Below the pieces are notes generated by a model, which was not told the origin of the DNA, did not search any database, and saw only the letters and a program-made list of their open reading frames with translations. Source: Catenovulum adriaticum (GTDB lineage Bacteria; Pseudomonadota; Gammaproteobacteria; Enterobacterales; Alteromonadaceae). From it: DNA of 64,000 bases. Positions 7,919 through 17,325 of the stretch are shown in pieces. Position numbers and translations under genes: made by a program. Within the stretch, counting starts at the first letter, position 1, and each line of letters starts with the position of its first letter. The stretch is from the NCBI RefSeq assembly GCF_026725475.1, contig NZ_CP109965.1, positions 1,054,001-1,118,000 on the forward strand, read 5' to 3'.

Positions 7919-9091
7919 TCATTTTGTGGCTTTAATAATAACAAATTTTTGGTTAGATGCGACAATTGAACACTGGCCAAATAAATCGGTTAGTGTTTTA
8001 TGGTAGCCAAGGTGCCGATTACCCACAATGATTAATTCACCGGTTGGTTTTAAGACGCGAAGCGCATCACTAAACATTTGCTGTGCGATATGAGTCGTTA
8101 TTGTGTGTTGCTGATGAAAAGGCGGGTTACATATGATTAAATCGGCAGACTCGTCTGCTTGTTCAGATAAGCAGTCTTGCCAGACAAATTGACAGTTTGA
8201 ATAATAGTCAGGGTGATTTTTTAGCACATTTTTTTCAGCTGATTCAATTGCTTGGAAAGATTCATCTGAAAATATTAATCGACTAGGTTGCTGCTCTATT
8301 AAATGTAAGCCAAGTACACCATTACCACAGGCTAAATCTATTACCGTTTTGTCTTTTGCCAAAGGTAAGTGTGTAAGCATAAAAGCCGCGCCAATATCTA
8401 AACTAGACCGAGAAAATACATTTGCTGCATTTGTAATTTGTAAACCTGTCTCAGTTTGCCAGTTAAGCCACGGGGTAAATGAAGAGTAGGGCGATTTCTG
8501 TTTTTGCTGCGCGTTAATGGTTCTGGCTTTTTTTTCAGCTAGGCTGACATTAACTTGGTTAAAGTAGCGGTTAAATAACTTAACAACTGATTTGTTAACA
8601 TGATTGGCTTTTGCACTAGCGATTACTTGGCAGTGTTCAGGGGCGTTTTGATGTAGGTAAGCCAAGATACCTTCAAGATAATCTAGATTTTTGGGAATTT
8701 TGATTAAAACTAAATCAAGTGAATTTAATTCGGCTAAATTATTTTTAAACTGCTGAGAAACAGAGGCGCATTGATTATTTTTCAAATTTTCTATGGTAGC
8801 AAGTCGGCCAATTTTTGAATCTTGATAAATATCAAGGTTATAATCTGATAATAAGCAGCAGATGGCTCCAAACTGATCGTTAATAATGGCTAGATTTTTA
8901 GGCGCATCATCAATTGCTAATATTTTATCAGCCGTTTTTGCTAACAGAATATCAGCATTATCCCATGCTTGAAGCGGTGAATGAACTGCCTGCTTTGGGT
9001 AGCGCCAAAGCGTTAGTTCTGATTTTGATAAACGGCTTGGGAGCCCGTCCAATTGAAGTTGGTGATTATTTTGTGGAAGATTATTTTGCAC
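7919..9091 (-). CDS. rlmG: 23S rRNA (guanine-1835-N2)-methyltransferase RlmG
   Basis: This 390-residue SAM-dependent enzyme methylates G1835 of 23S rRNA. The N-terminal half carries the degenerate duplicate domain (LTLWRYPKQAVHSPLQAWDNA matches RlmG). The C-terminal half holds the SAM site DLACGNGVLGLHL (about residue 252) and the catalytic NPPFHQQHT. The start is GTG at 9091; no strong Shine-Dalgarno helps, and a TTG a few codons further in is an alternative. It is divergent from alkB, with only 79 bp between them. Confidence 0.9.
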   Translation of the reverse strand: MQNNLPQNNHQLQLDGLPSRLSKSELTLWRYPKQAVHSPLQAWDNADILLAKTADKILAIDDAPKNLAIINDQFGAICCLLSDYNLDIYQDSKIGRLATIENLKNNQCASVSQQFKNNLAELNSLDLVLIKIPKNLDYLEGILAYLHQNAPEHCQVIASAKANHVNKSVVKLFNRYFNQVNVSLAEKKARTINAQQKQKSPYSSFTPWLNWQTETGLQITNAANVFSRSSLDIGAAFMLTHLPLAKDKTVIDLACGNGVLGLHLIEQQPSRLIFSDESFQAIESAEKNVLKNHPDYYSNCQFVWQDCLSEQADESADLIICNPPFHQQHTITTHIAQQMFSDALRVLKPTGELIIVGNRHLGYHKTLTDLFGQCSIVASNQKFVIIKATK

Positions 9092-9170
9092 AAGTCATAT
9101 TCAAGCTGATTTTAAGTGGCTATAGTCTACTGGCTCTGGCCGATAATAAAAGAGGTCTTATCTATTTTCG

Positions 9171-9767
9171 ATGACAAAATTAATTCAGCCCCAAAGTTTT
9201 TCACTTAACAACGCCGAGTTATATTATTTCGAATCTTTATTTGAAACTTCAGTGGCGATGCAATGGTATCAAACGCTTTATCAGGAATTAAATTGGCGTC
9301 AGGAAGAGTTAGTGGTGTACGGGAAAACGCATTTAATTCCGCGAATGCAAGCTTTGTATGGCGAACCCGGATTAAGTTACCAATATTCAAAACGACGATT
9401 TTCAATAACACCCTGGACTCAAAATTTATTACAACTTAAACACTGTATTGAGCAAGCAAGTGGCGCACAATTTAATTGTGTATTGGCGAATTTATATCGC
9501 AATGGTCAAGACTGTATGGGCTGGCATGCAGATAATGAAGCTGAATTGGGACCTAACCCTGTGATTGCCTCACTGAGTTTAGGGACAAAACGTAGTTTTA
9601 AATTAAAGCATAGATTAACAAATGAAGTATTTTCATTAGAATTAGAATCAGGCAGTTTGTTAATTATGGCAGGCACAACGCAAGAATTCTGGTATCATTC
9701 GTTGCCCAAACGCGCTCGAATAGATCAAGGGCGTATAAATTTAACTTTTCGGTACCTACACGCTTAA
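9171..9767 (+). CDS. alkB: AlkB-family 2-oxoglutarate/Fe(II) DNA repair dioxygenase
   Basis: This 198-residue enzyme oxidatively removes alkyl groups such as 1-methyladenine and 3-methylcytosine from nucleic acids. The Fe ligands are H119 and D121 (in GWHADNE) and H176 (FWYHSLP), and the 2-oxoglutarate arginines are R188 and R194 (GRINLTFR). The length and the IPRMQALYG and LSYQYS blocks resemble the shorter ALKBH2/3-like bacterial proteins rather than E. coli AlkB. bolA follows after 22 bp. Confidence 0.87.
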   Translation: MTKLIQPQSFSLNNAELYYFESLFETSVAMQWYQTLYQELNWRQEELVVYGKTHLIPRMQALYGEPGLSYQYSKRRFSITPWTQNLLQLKHCIEQASGAQFNCVLANLYRNGQDCMGWHADNEAELGPNPVIASLSLGTKRSFKLKHRLTNEVFSLELESGSLLIMAGTTQEFWYHSLPKRARIDQGRINLTFRYLHA

Positions 9768-9789
9768 CAGGAAAGATAAAGACACTTAT

Positions 9790-10113
9790 ATGAACGAAAC
9801 ACATCAAACCATTATTGATAAATTATCAGCTAGTTTTTCACCCATTGTTTTAGATGTTCAAAATGAAAGCCACATGCATAGTGGTGATGCGCAAGATTCA
9901 CATTTTAAAGTGATTATTGTTAGCGATGAATTTGACGGAAAAAGGTTATTAGCGCGCCATCGCTTAGTCAATGCTTGTTTGGCGGATGAATTAGCTGGTC
10001 CGGTGCATGCGTTGGCAATTCATACTTACACTCAAGACGATTGGAAAACCGCTCAAGATCAAGTTCCATTATCACCTAATTGTATGGGCGGCAGCAAAAA
10101 AGAAGTCAATTAA
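9790..10113 (+). CDS. bolA: BolA family protein
   Basis: The 107-residue protein shows the BolA fold motifs: IIDKLSASFSPIVLDVQNES, then HFKVIIVSDEFDGKRLLARH with the invariant His, and a C-terminal AIHTYTQDDW. BolA proteins bind monothiol glutaredoxins and [2Fe-2S] clusters and affect cell shape and envelope genes under stress. It stands between alkB and the TRAP genes; 17 bp separate it from the small permease gene, so read-through is likely. Confidence 0.88.
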   Translation: MNETHQTIIDKLSASFSPIVLDVQNESHMHSGDAQDSHFKVIIVSDEFDGKRLLARHRLVNACLADELAGPVHALAIHTYTQDDWKTAQDQVPLSPNCMGGSKKEVN

Positions 10114-10130
10114 TTTTAACTTATTATTAA

Positions 10131-10694
10131 ATGGAATCATTGTCATTGATGCTCAATTTACTCGCAGCAAAAATAGATGCTTTTTCAGAAGCCCTTGGCA
10201 AAATACTTGGCTGGCTTGCGGTTGCTGTTGTTATATTAATGACAAGCACTGTATTGCTTAGATACGGATTTAATTTAGGCTCAATTGCATTGCAAGAATC
10301 GGTTATCTATTTACATGCGATTGTTTTGCTATTTGGCGCTGGATTCACCTTAAAACATAATGAGCACGTTCGGGTAGATCTGTTTTACGCAAAATTTTCT
10401 GCGGTTAAAAAAGCCTGGGTTAATTTACTTGGCGGTTTGCTTTTACTTTTGCCCGTTAACATTTTTATTATTACGATGAGTTGGTCTTTTGTGATGGATA
10501 GCTGGACTATTATGGAATCGTCTAGCGAATCAGGGGGGTTAGCTTTTTTATATTTGCTTAAAACCTGTATTCCTGTGTTTGCGGTGTTATTAATGCTGCA
10601 AGGGATAAGTGAAATGATTAAAGCATGGCAAACCATTGCAACTGCTAAATCGTTATCACCTGCTGTTTCTGCTTCAGAAAAAGGCGAGGGATAA
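10131..10694 (+). CDS. dctQ: TRAP transporter small permease (DctQ family)
   Basis: This 187-residue integral membrane protein has four hydrophobic helices. The DctQ signature is LRYGFNLGSIALQESVIYLHAIVLLFGAGFTLKHNEHVRVDLFY (the key parts are QE in helix 2 and H.RVD after it). It pairs with the large permease encoded 1 nt downstream to form the membrane part of an Na+-driven, binding-protein-dependent uptake system. Confidence 0.9.
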   Translation: MESLSLMLNLLAAKIDAFSEALGKILGWLAVAVVILMTSTVLLRYGFNLGSIALQESVIYLHAIVLLFGAGFTLKHNEHVRVDLFYAKFSAVKKAWVNLLGGLLLLLPVNIFIITMSWSFVMDSWTIMESSSESGGLAFLYLLKTCIPVFAVLLMLQGISEMIKAWQTIATAKSLSPAVSASEKGEG

Positions 10695-10695
10695 A

Positions 10696-12069
10696 ATGGA
10701 ATATTTATCTTTGCTAATGTTTGTTTTTGTTTGCTGTGTTTTATTAACAGGCTATCCGGTTGCTTTAGCTTTATCGGGTACTGCGCTGTTATTTTCGTTA
10801 ATTGGTTATTTGCTTGGCGTTTTTGAACCTGCTTTTTTGTATGCTTTGCCAAGCCGAATATTTGGTATTTTGCATAATCAAACCTTGCTCGCTGTTCCTT
10901 TGTTTGTGTTTATGGGCATTACGTTAGAACGCTCTAAGGTAGCGGAAGATTTATTAACTTCGATTTCGCAGTTATTTAGCCGTTTTAGAGGTGGTTTAGC
11001 CTTTGCGGTTATTTTAGTTGGCGCTATGTTAGCCGCAAGTACTGGGATTGTTGGCGCAACTGTGGTCACCATGGGGCTTTTATCTTTGCCCGCTATGCTT
11101 AAACAAAAATATTCGCCTTCATTGGCTTGTGGCACTATTTGCGCGGTAGGCACCTTAGGGCAGATTATTCCACCGTCTATTGCTTTGGTTTTATTAGGTG
11201 ATGTGATCTCTAACGCTTATCAGCAATCGCAATTAAAGCAGGGTATTTTTTCGCCTGAAACGGTTTCTGTTGGTGACTTATTTGTTGGGGCGATAGGTCC
11301 TGGCATATTATTAGTACTCTTATATGTGGTTTATATTTTATTTACGGCTTGGCGTAACCCTGAAGCGATGCCTAAGTTTGAAATAAATGATGATCAGCCA
11401 AAACCCACAACAGTTGAACTAATTAAAGCTTTGGTTGCGCCTTTATCGCTTATTTTTGTGGTGTTGGGCTCTATTTTATTTGGTTTTGCAACACCAACCG
11501 AAGCTGCAGGTGTCGGCGCGTTTGGGGCTATGATTTTAGCGGCAATGAAAAAACAGTTATTTTCTCAATTAGCTTATACAGGTCAGTCCAGTGTAAGAGT
11601 CACCAGTATGGTATTTTTGATTCTAATTGGTGCTTCTATTTTTTCATTGGTATTTAGAGGGTTAGGCGGCGAAGAGCTAATACATTCTTTGTTTGATAAC
11701 TTGCCGGGCGGCGTATTTACGGCCTGCTTGTTAGTTATGTTAATCATTTTTTTGCTTGGCTTTATTTTAGACTTTATTGAAATTACTTTTGTGGTGGTGC
11801 CTATTGTTGCGCCTGTGTTGTTAAGTATGGGGCTAGATCCGATTTGGTTAGGGATTATGATTGCACTTAATTTACAAACGTCTTTTTTAACGCCTCCATT
11901 TGGTTTTGCCTTGTTTTATTTAAGAGGGGTTGCGCCCAGCACAATTAAAACCCCGGATATATATAAAGGCGTAATGCCTTTTATTGCTATTCAGTTAGGT
12001 GTATTGATTATTTTGGCTATATGGCCCGGATTATCAACTTGGCTGCCAGCGCAAGTATATCAACCATAA
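10696..12069 (+). CDS. dctM: TRAP transporter large permease (DctM family)
   Basis: The 457-residue protein has about 12 hydrophobic helices and family motifs GYPVALALSGTALLF, GQIIPPSIALVLLGD and FGFATPTEAAGVGAFGAM. It forms the transport channel and couples to a Na+ gradient, which here could come from the neighbouring Na+-NQR. I start it at ATG 10696, since GAGG lies 7 nt upstream and the MEYLSLLMFV start matches the family; the frame is open 20 codons further upstream but overlaps dctQ. Confidence 0.9.
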   Translation: MEYLSLLMFVFVCCVLLTGYPVALALSGTALLFSLIGYLLGVFEPAFLYALPSRIFGILHNQTLLAVPLFVFMGITLERSKVAEDLLTSISQLFSRFRGGLAFAVILVGAMLAASTGIVGATVVTMGLLSLPAMLKQKYSPSLACGTICAVGTLGQIIPPSIALVLLGDVISNAYQQSQLKQGIFSPETVSVGDLFVGAIGPGILLVLLYVVYILFTAWRNPEAMPKFEINDDQPKPTTVELIKALVAPLSLIFVVLGSILFGFATPTEAAGVGAFGAMILAAMKKQLFSQLAYTGQSSVRVTSMVFLILIGASIFSLVFRGLGGEELIHSLFDNLPGGVFTACLLVMLIIFLLGFILDFIEITFVVVPIVAPVLLSMGLDPIWLGIMIALNLQTSFLTPPFGFALFYLRGVAPSTIKTPDIYKGVMPFIAIQLGVLIILAIWPGLSTWLPAQVYQP

Positions 12070-12125
12070 ATTAGATTAACCGACATTGTATCTACTATAA
12101 ATTAATCATACATTGAGTGTTTACC

Positions 12126-13232
12126 ATGCAAACAATAATTAAAATGATGACCGCTTTATCACTGGCGTTAGCGTTAACCGCTTGTTCAGAAGACAAAGTT
12201 AATCAGTCAGAGTTGAGAGAGTCTTTCAAACCAGTTACATGGAAAATGGTCACAACCTGGCCTAAGAATTTTCCGGGGTTAGGAACAGTACCTGAGCAAT
12301 TTGCTAAAGATGTGGCAGTGATGTCAGCTGGCCGTTTAAATATTAAAATTTATGGCGCAGGTGAAATGGTGCCAGCGTTGCAAATTTTTGATGCTGTTAA
12401 AAGTGGCGCGGCTCAAATGGGCCATGGCGCGGCTTATTATTGGAAAGGAAAAATTCCAGCGGCTCAATTTTTTACAGCGCTACCTTTTGGAATGAATGCA
12501 CAAGAGATGAATAGCTGGTTTTACTACGGTGGTGGTAATGAGCTATGGCGTGAACTTTATGAACCATTTGGGCTAATTCCGTTGCCGGGTGGCAACACTG
12601 GCGTGCAAATGGCAGGTTGGTTTCGTAAAGAGATTAATTCATTAGATGATTTAAAAGGTTTAAAAATGCGGATCCCGGGCTTGGCGGGCGATGTTATATC
12701 TAAACTTGGCGCCATTCCGGTTTCGTTACCTGGTGGTGAAATTTTTAGTTCAATGCAAAGTGGCGCTATTGATGCGACCGATTGGGTTGGCCCGTACAAC
12801 GATCAAGCATTTGGTCTATATAAAGTCGCGCCATACTACTATGCTACAGCTTGGCAAGAAGCGGGCGCTGCAATGGAATTTATTATTAATGAAGAAGCGA
12901 TGAATGCCTTGCCAAAAGATTTACAACGAATAGTAAAAGTGGCAGCTGAAAAAACCAATGCAAATATGTTGGCGTTATACACGGCTAAAAACAACCAAGC
13001 TTTACAAACGTTAATTAATGATCATCAAGTTCAGGTTAAACAGTTTCCGCAAGATGTGATAAAGGGTTTAAAACAAGCAAGTCAAGAAGTGATTGCAGAT
13101 TTAGTTGCAACCGATCCACAAACCGCTAAAATTTATCAATCTTATAAGTCATTTTTAACTCGCTCTGCAAAATATCACGAGTTAACCGAATTAAATTATT
13201 ACCAAAATCGTCAAGGCGTAGAGTGGCCATAA
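12126..13232 (+). CDS. TRAP substrate-binding lipoprotein, TakP-like
   Basis: The 368-residue protein starts with a lipoprotein signal (LALALTAC, Cys about residue 20), so it is probably membrane-tethered rather than free in the periplasm. TTWPKNFPGLGTVPEQF, MGHGAAYYWKGK, MRIPGLAGDVISKLGAIPV, LPGGEIFSSMQSGAIDATDW and VGPYND are typical of the TakP group, which bind 2-oxoacids with a metal ion. The substrate is therefore probably a 2-oxoacid or a similar carboxylate, by family only. An in-frame GTG three codons upstream (12117) is less likely. It completes the dctQ-dctM operon. Confidence 0.85.
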   Translation: MQTIIKMMTALSLALALTACSEDKVNQSELRESFKPVTWKMVTTWPKNFPGLGTVPEQFAKDVAVMSAGRLNIKIYGAGEMVPALQIFDAVKSGAAQMGHGAAYYWKGKIPAAQFFTALPFGMNAQEMNSWFYYGGGNELWRELYEPFGLIPLPGGNTGVQMAGWFRKEINSLDDLKGLKMRIPGLAGDVISKLGAIPVSLPGGEIFSSMQSGAIDATDWVGPYNDQAFGLYKVAPYYYATAWQEAGAAMEFIINEEAMNALPKDLQRIVKVAAEKTNANMLALYTAKNNQALQTLINDHQVQVKQFPQDVIKGLKQASQEVIADLVATDPQTAKIYQSYKSFLTRSAKYHELTELNYYQNRQGVEWP

Positions 13233-13311
13233 ATTACTATTTATGGTTGCAACTTAACTGCGTTAACAACAACAGATAATTCATTTATCAGATATTTATA
13301 GGACTTAAATT

Positions 13312-14496
13312 ATGGTCATTAAGCCAAAAGTTCGTGGCTTTATTTGCACAAACGCCCATCCAAAAGGGTGTGCCGCAAGTGTTCAACGTCAAATTGAATT
13401 TGTTAAACAACAACCTAAGCTAGACAATGCACCTAAAAATGTATTAGTGATAGGCTCATCAACTGGTTATGGTTTAGCTTCACGTATTATGGCAGCCTTT
13501 AACGGCGGTGCTAAAACCTTAGGCGTGTTTTTTGAAAAGCCAGCAACTGAAAAACGAACCGGTTCTGCAGGCTGGTATAACTCAGCTGCATTTCAAGCTG
13601 CGGCAGAAGCTGAAGGTTTATGGGCTGATAATATTAATGGTGATGCATTTTCAGATGAGTGCAAAGCGCAAACCATTGAAAAAATCAAAGCCGAAATGGG
13701 TAAAATTGATTTAGTTGTTTATAGCTTGGCTTCACCTCGTCGTAAACATCCCAAAACAGGTGAACTGATTTCGTCAACGCTTAAGCCAATTGAAAAAGCA
13801 TACACAGCTAAAAATTTAAACACTGATAAATTAGTGATTGAAGACGTTACCATTGAACCTGCTAATCAAGAAGAAATTGATAGCACTGTGGCTGTTATGG
13901 GTGGCGAAGATTGGGAAATGTGGATTGATGCATTAAAGCAAGCCGACGTGCTAGCCGATGGTGTTAAAACGGTTGCGTACACCTATTTAGGTGATAAATT
14001 AACTTGGCCTATATATGGTGATGCCACCATAGGTAAAGCAAAAGAAGATTTATATCAAACCAGTGTCAAACTAAACGAAACGTTAGCTAACTACAAAGGC
14101 GAAGCATCAATTGGTGTATTAAAAGCCTTAGTGACTCAAGCTAGCTCTGCTATTCCTATTATGCCGCTATACATTTCATTACTTTATAAAATAATGAAAG
14201 AAGAGGGCACTCACGAAGGTTGTATTGAACAGGCGTACCGTTTGTTTGCTCAAGGTTTGTATTCTAATGAGCCGTTACAAGATCCTGAAGGTCGTTACCG
14301 TATGGACTTACCTGAGCTTAAACCTGAAACTCAAGCAAAAATTGAAGCTTTATGGCCTCAAGTAACCAGTGACAATATTTTTGAATTAACGGATTACAAA
14401 TCATATAACGAAGATTTCTTGAAACTCTTTGGCTTTGGATTTGAAGAAGTTGATTATGAGCAAGATGTTAACCCAATTGTTGATTTTGATGCTTAA
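13312..14496 (+). CDS. fabV: Trans-2-enoyl-[ACP] reductase FabV
   Basis: The 394-residue NADH-dependent enzyme reduces the enoyl thioester in the last step of each fatty acid elongation cycle. The nucleotide site is VLVIGSSTGYGLASRI (44-59). The active site Y235-(8 residues)-K244 lies in IYGDATIGKAK, which is the diagnostic FabV spacing. The ends (MVIKPKVRGFICTNAHPKGC and NPIVDFDA) are also typical. FabV is intrinsically insensitive to triclosan. It has its own terminator. Confidence 0.95.
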   Translation: MVIKPKVRGFICTNAHPKGCAASVQRQIEFVKQQPKLDNAPKNVLVIGSSTGYGLASRIMAAFNGGAKTLGVFFEKPATEKRTGSAGWYNSAAFQAAAEAEGLWADNINGDAFSDECKAQTIEKIKAEMGKIDLVVYSLASPRRKHPKTGELISSTLKPIEKAYTAKNLNTDKLVIEDVTIEPANQEEIDSTVAVMGGEDWEMWIDALKQADVLADGVKTVAYTYLGDKLTWPIYGDATIGKAKEDLYQTSVKLNETLANYKGEASIGVLKALVTQASSAIPIMPLYISLLYKIMKEEGTHEGCIEQAYRLFAQGLYSNEPLQDPEGRYRMDLPELKPETQAKIEALWPQVTSDNIFELTDYKSYNEDFLKLFGFGFEEVDYEQDVNPIVDFDA

Positions 14497-14501
14497 TAAA
14501 C

Positions 14502-14532
14502 AGGCCGACATTTAATGTCGGCCTTTTTGTTT
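14502..14532 (+). terminator. Terminator after fabV
   Basis: A perfect 10-bp stem (14502-14511 with 14515-14524, AGGCCGACAT) with a 3-nt loop is followed by TTTTGTTTT. It separates fabV from the nqr operon. Confidence 0.9.
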
Positions 14533-14782
14533 TATTTTTGCACAATTAGGCTCAGTAGATTAAATATCTATGCATGAAATAAGAGTTTTTTGCTCTATTC
14601 TGGTTCATTTATAGATTTTTCGTAGATACGAGTCCCAAAACAATGTTAAAATCCACGGGTTAAATATAAGCGTGGTGAATACGAATTATTTTTTCATTTT
14701 TTGCCGATATATAAGTGCGAAAAATGAGGCAACACTTTCTTTATTTTTTTCGTTTTAAACCTTAAAACTAAGTGCAATGAGT

Positions 14783-16117
14783 ATGATAACTATCAAGAAA
14801 GGCTTGGATGTTCCAGTTTCTGGCACACCACAACAAGCAATATCTAGCGGCAAAGCCGTAACTAAAGTTGCTATCCTTGGTGAAGAATACATCGGCATGC
14901 GCCCTACAATGCACGTTCGTGTAGACGACGTTGTAAAAAAAGGGCAGGTTCTTTTTGTAGATAAAAAGAATCCCGGTGTTAAATTTACTGCACCAGCTGC
15001 AGGGATAGTTAAAGAAGTCAATCGTGGGGCTAAACGTGTATTGCAATCCGTTGTGATTGAAGTACAAGGTAATGAAGAGATTACTTTTGATAAAGTAGCA
15101 TCTTCAGAGTTAGCTAACTTAGAGCGCCAAAAAGTAGTCGACACTTTAGTCGAATCTGGTTTATGGACAGCTTTAAGAACTCGCCCATTCAGTAAAGTAG
15201 CTGCTATCGATTCGACCCCATCTTCAATTTTTGTCACTGCGATGGACACCAATCCACTTGCAGCCAATCCTGAAGTGATTATTGGTGAACAAGAGCAAGC
15301 CTTCAAAGATGGTTTAGCTTTGTTATCAAAATTAGCGGGTAAAGTATTTTTATGTAAAGCACCAGGCGCTAAAATTCCTGAAGCCGCTAACGTAGATGTA
15401 CAAGAATTCGCAGGCGGCCATCCAGCAGGCTTAGTGGGTACACATATTCACTTCTTAGATCCTGTCAGCATGGAAAAATCAGTTTGGCACATTGGGTATC
15501 AAGACGTAATTGCTTTTGGTTTGTTGTTTACAACAGGTCAATTAAGCACTGAACGAGTGATTGCCTTAGCGGGTCCTTCTGTTAAAAATCCACGTTTAAT
15601 TAAAACCGTAGTGGGTGCTTCAATTGAAGAGCTAACTGCTGGTGAATTAGCCGATGGCGAACAACGTGTGATTTCTGGTTCTGTATTAGCTGGCTTTAAA
15701 GCCAATGGTCCGCATGCTTATGTAGGTCGTTATACTAGTTTAGTATCAGTATTGCCTGAAGGCCGAGAAAAAGAATTGTTTGGCTGGGTAATGCCGGGTT
15801 CAGATATGTTCTCTGTGACACGTGCGTACTTATCGCATTTAAGTCCTAAAAAGTTATTTAACTTTACAACCACTACTCGTGGTTCGGACCGAGCTATGGT
15901 GCCAATTGGCAACTATGAGCGTGTTATGCCTTTAGATATTTTACCGACTTTATTATTACGTGATTTAATTGCGGGTGATTTAGATTCGGCGCAGGCATTA
16001 GGTTGCTTGGAATTAGACGAAGAAGATTTAGCTTTATGTACCTTCGTTTGTCCGGGTAAGTACGAGTATGGTTCGATCTTGCGTGATCGTTTAACGCAAA
16101 TCGAGAAGGAGGGCTAA
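14783..16117 (+). CDS. nqrA: Na+-translocating NADH:quinone reductase subunit A
   Basis: NqrA is the soluble, cytoplasmic-side subunit of the Na+ pump, associated with quinone interaction. The sequence MITIKKGLDVPVSGTPQQ is the standard NqrA start. This favours ATG 14783 over the in-frame ATG two codons upstream (14777), and AAGTG is better spaced for 14783. GRPFSKVA-like (TRPFSKVAAIDSTPSSIFVTAMD) and GYQDVIAFGLLFTTGQL blocks confirm the family. It is first in an eight-gene operon; nqrB starts 2 nt after its stop, behind a strong GGAGGG. Confidence 0.95.
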   Translation: MITIKKGLDVPVSGTPQQAISSGKAVTKVAILGEEYIGMRPTMHVRVDDVVKKGQVLFVDKKNPGVKFTAPAAGIVKEVNRGAKRVLQSVVIEVQGNEEITFDKVASSELANLERQKVVDTLVESGLWTALRTRPFSKVAAIDSTPSSIFVTAMDTNPLAANPEVIIGEQEQAFKDGLALLSKLAGKVFLCKAPGAKIPEAANVDVQEFAGGHPAGLVGTHIHFLDPVSMEKSVWHIGYQDVIAFGLLFTTGQLSTERVIALAGPSVKNPRLIKTVVGASIEELTAGELADGEQRVISGSVLAGFKANGPHAYVGRYTSLVSVLPEGREKELFGWVMPGSDMFSVTRAYLSHLSPKKLFNFTTTTRGSDRAMVPIGNYERVMPLDILPTLLLRDLIAGDLDSAQALGCLELDEEDLALCTFVCPGKYEYGSILRDRLTQIEKEG

Positions 16118-16119
16118 TT

Positions 16120-17325
16120 ATGGGCTTAAAGTCATATTTAGAAAAAATTGAACCTCAATTCGAAGCCGGCGGTAAATACGAAAAGTTCTATGCTTTATAT
16201 GAAGCAGCTGCAACTATTTTTTATACCCCAGGTTTAGTAACTAAAGGTGCAACTCACGTACGTGATAGTATCGATTTAAAACGTATCATGATTTTAGTTT
16301 GGATGATGACATTTCCAGCTATGTTTTATGGTATGTATAATGTTGGTTTACAAGCTGATATGGCACTAGATGCCGGCGGCGCTTTAGCTGAAGGCTGGAG
16401 AACTGACTTATTTACCGCGCTTGGTGGTCAACTAGGTGCTGAATCAACCGGTTGGGGCAGCATGATGCTCTACGGTGCTATGTTCTTCTTACCAATTTAT
16501 GCGGTCACTTTTATTGTGGGCGGTTTTTGGGAAGTTTTATTCGCATCAATCCGTAAACATGAAGTTAACGAAGGTTTCTTTGTTACCTCTGTATTATTCG
16601 CACTTATTTTGCCTGCAACCATTCCATTATGGCAAGTTGCTTTAGGTATTACATTTGGTGTCGTTATTGGTAAAGAAGTTTTTGGTGGTACAGGCCGTAA
16701 CTTCTTAAACCCTGCATTAGCGGGTCGTGCCTTTTTATTCTTTGCTTATCCTGCTCAAATTTCAGGTGATGCGGTTTGGGTTGCAGCTGATGGTTTTACC
16801 GGCGCAACTTTATTAAGCCAAGCTTACACGGGTAGCTTAGATTACGGTATTACGGCTCAGTGGTGGGACGCTTTTTACGGTAACATCGCAGGTTCTGTTG
16901 GTGAAGTATCTACCTTAATGATTTTGATTGGCGGTTTAGCGTTAATCTATTTCCGTATCGCGTCATGGAGAATCGTCGCTGGTACACTAGCTGGTTTAGT
17001 TATTTTCAGTACGATGTTTAACTTAATTGGTAGTGATAGCAACCCGTTATTTGCAATGCCTTGGTATTGGCATTTAGTGGTAGGTGGTTTTGCATTTGGT
17101 ATGATGTTTATGGCAACCGATCCTGTATCTGCTTCATTTACGAACCAAGGTAAATTTGCTTACGGTATTTTAATTGGCTTTATGGTGGTTATGATCCGTG
17201 TTGTTAACCCAGCATACCCAGAAGGTATGATGTTAGCTATCTTATTTGCCAACGTATTCGCGCCATTATTTGACCACTTTGTTGTGCAAGCAAACATCAA
17301 GCGGAGGTTAGCACGTAATGTCTAA
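16120..17325 (+). CDS. nqrB: Na+-NQR subunit B (FMN- and riboflavin-binding membrane subunit)
   Basis: The 401-residue membrane protein has about 10 helices. The covalent FMN site is DGFTGAT, with the flavinylated threonine at T230. GKEVFGGTGRNFLNPALAGR and FMATDPVSASFTNQGK are conserved blocks. It forms part of the Na+ channel. It is modified by the ApbE encoded in the same operon. It overlaps nqrC by 8 nt, and the nqrC Shine-Dalgarno (GGAGG) sits inside its last codons. Confidence 0.96.
   Translation: MGLKSYLEKIEPQFEAGGKYEKFYALYEAAATIFYTPGLVTKGATHVRDSIDLKRIMILVWMMTFPAMFYGMYNVGLQADMALDAGGALAEGWRTDLFTALGGQLGAESTGWGSMMLYGAMFFLPIYAVTFIVGGFWEVLFASIRKHEVNEGFFVTSVLFALILPATIPLWQVALGITFGVVIGKEVFGGTGRNFLNPALAGRAFLFFAYPAQISGDAVWVAADGFTGATLLSQAYTGSLDYGITAQWWDAFYGNIAGSVGEVSTLMILIGGLALIYFRIASWRIVAGTLAGLVIFSTMFNLIGSDSNPLFAMPWYWHLVVGGFAFGMMFMATDPVSASFTNQGKFAYGILIGFMVVMIRVVNPAYPEGMMLAILFANVFAPLFDHFVVQANIKRRLARNV

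Noticed and set aside
14755..15306. Open frames antisense to nqrA
   Set aside because: Shadows of nqrA with low-complexity sequence and no ribosome binding site.
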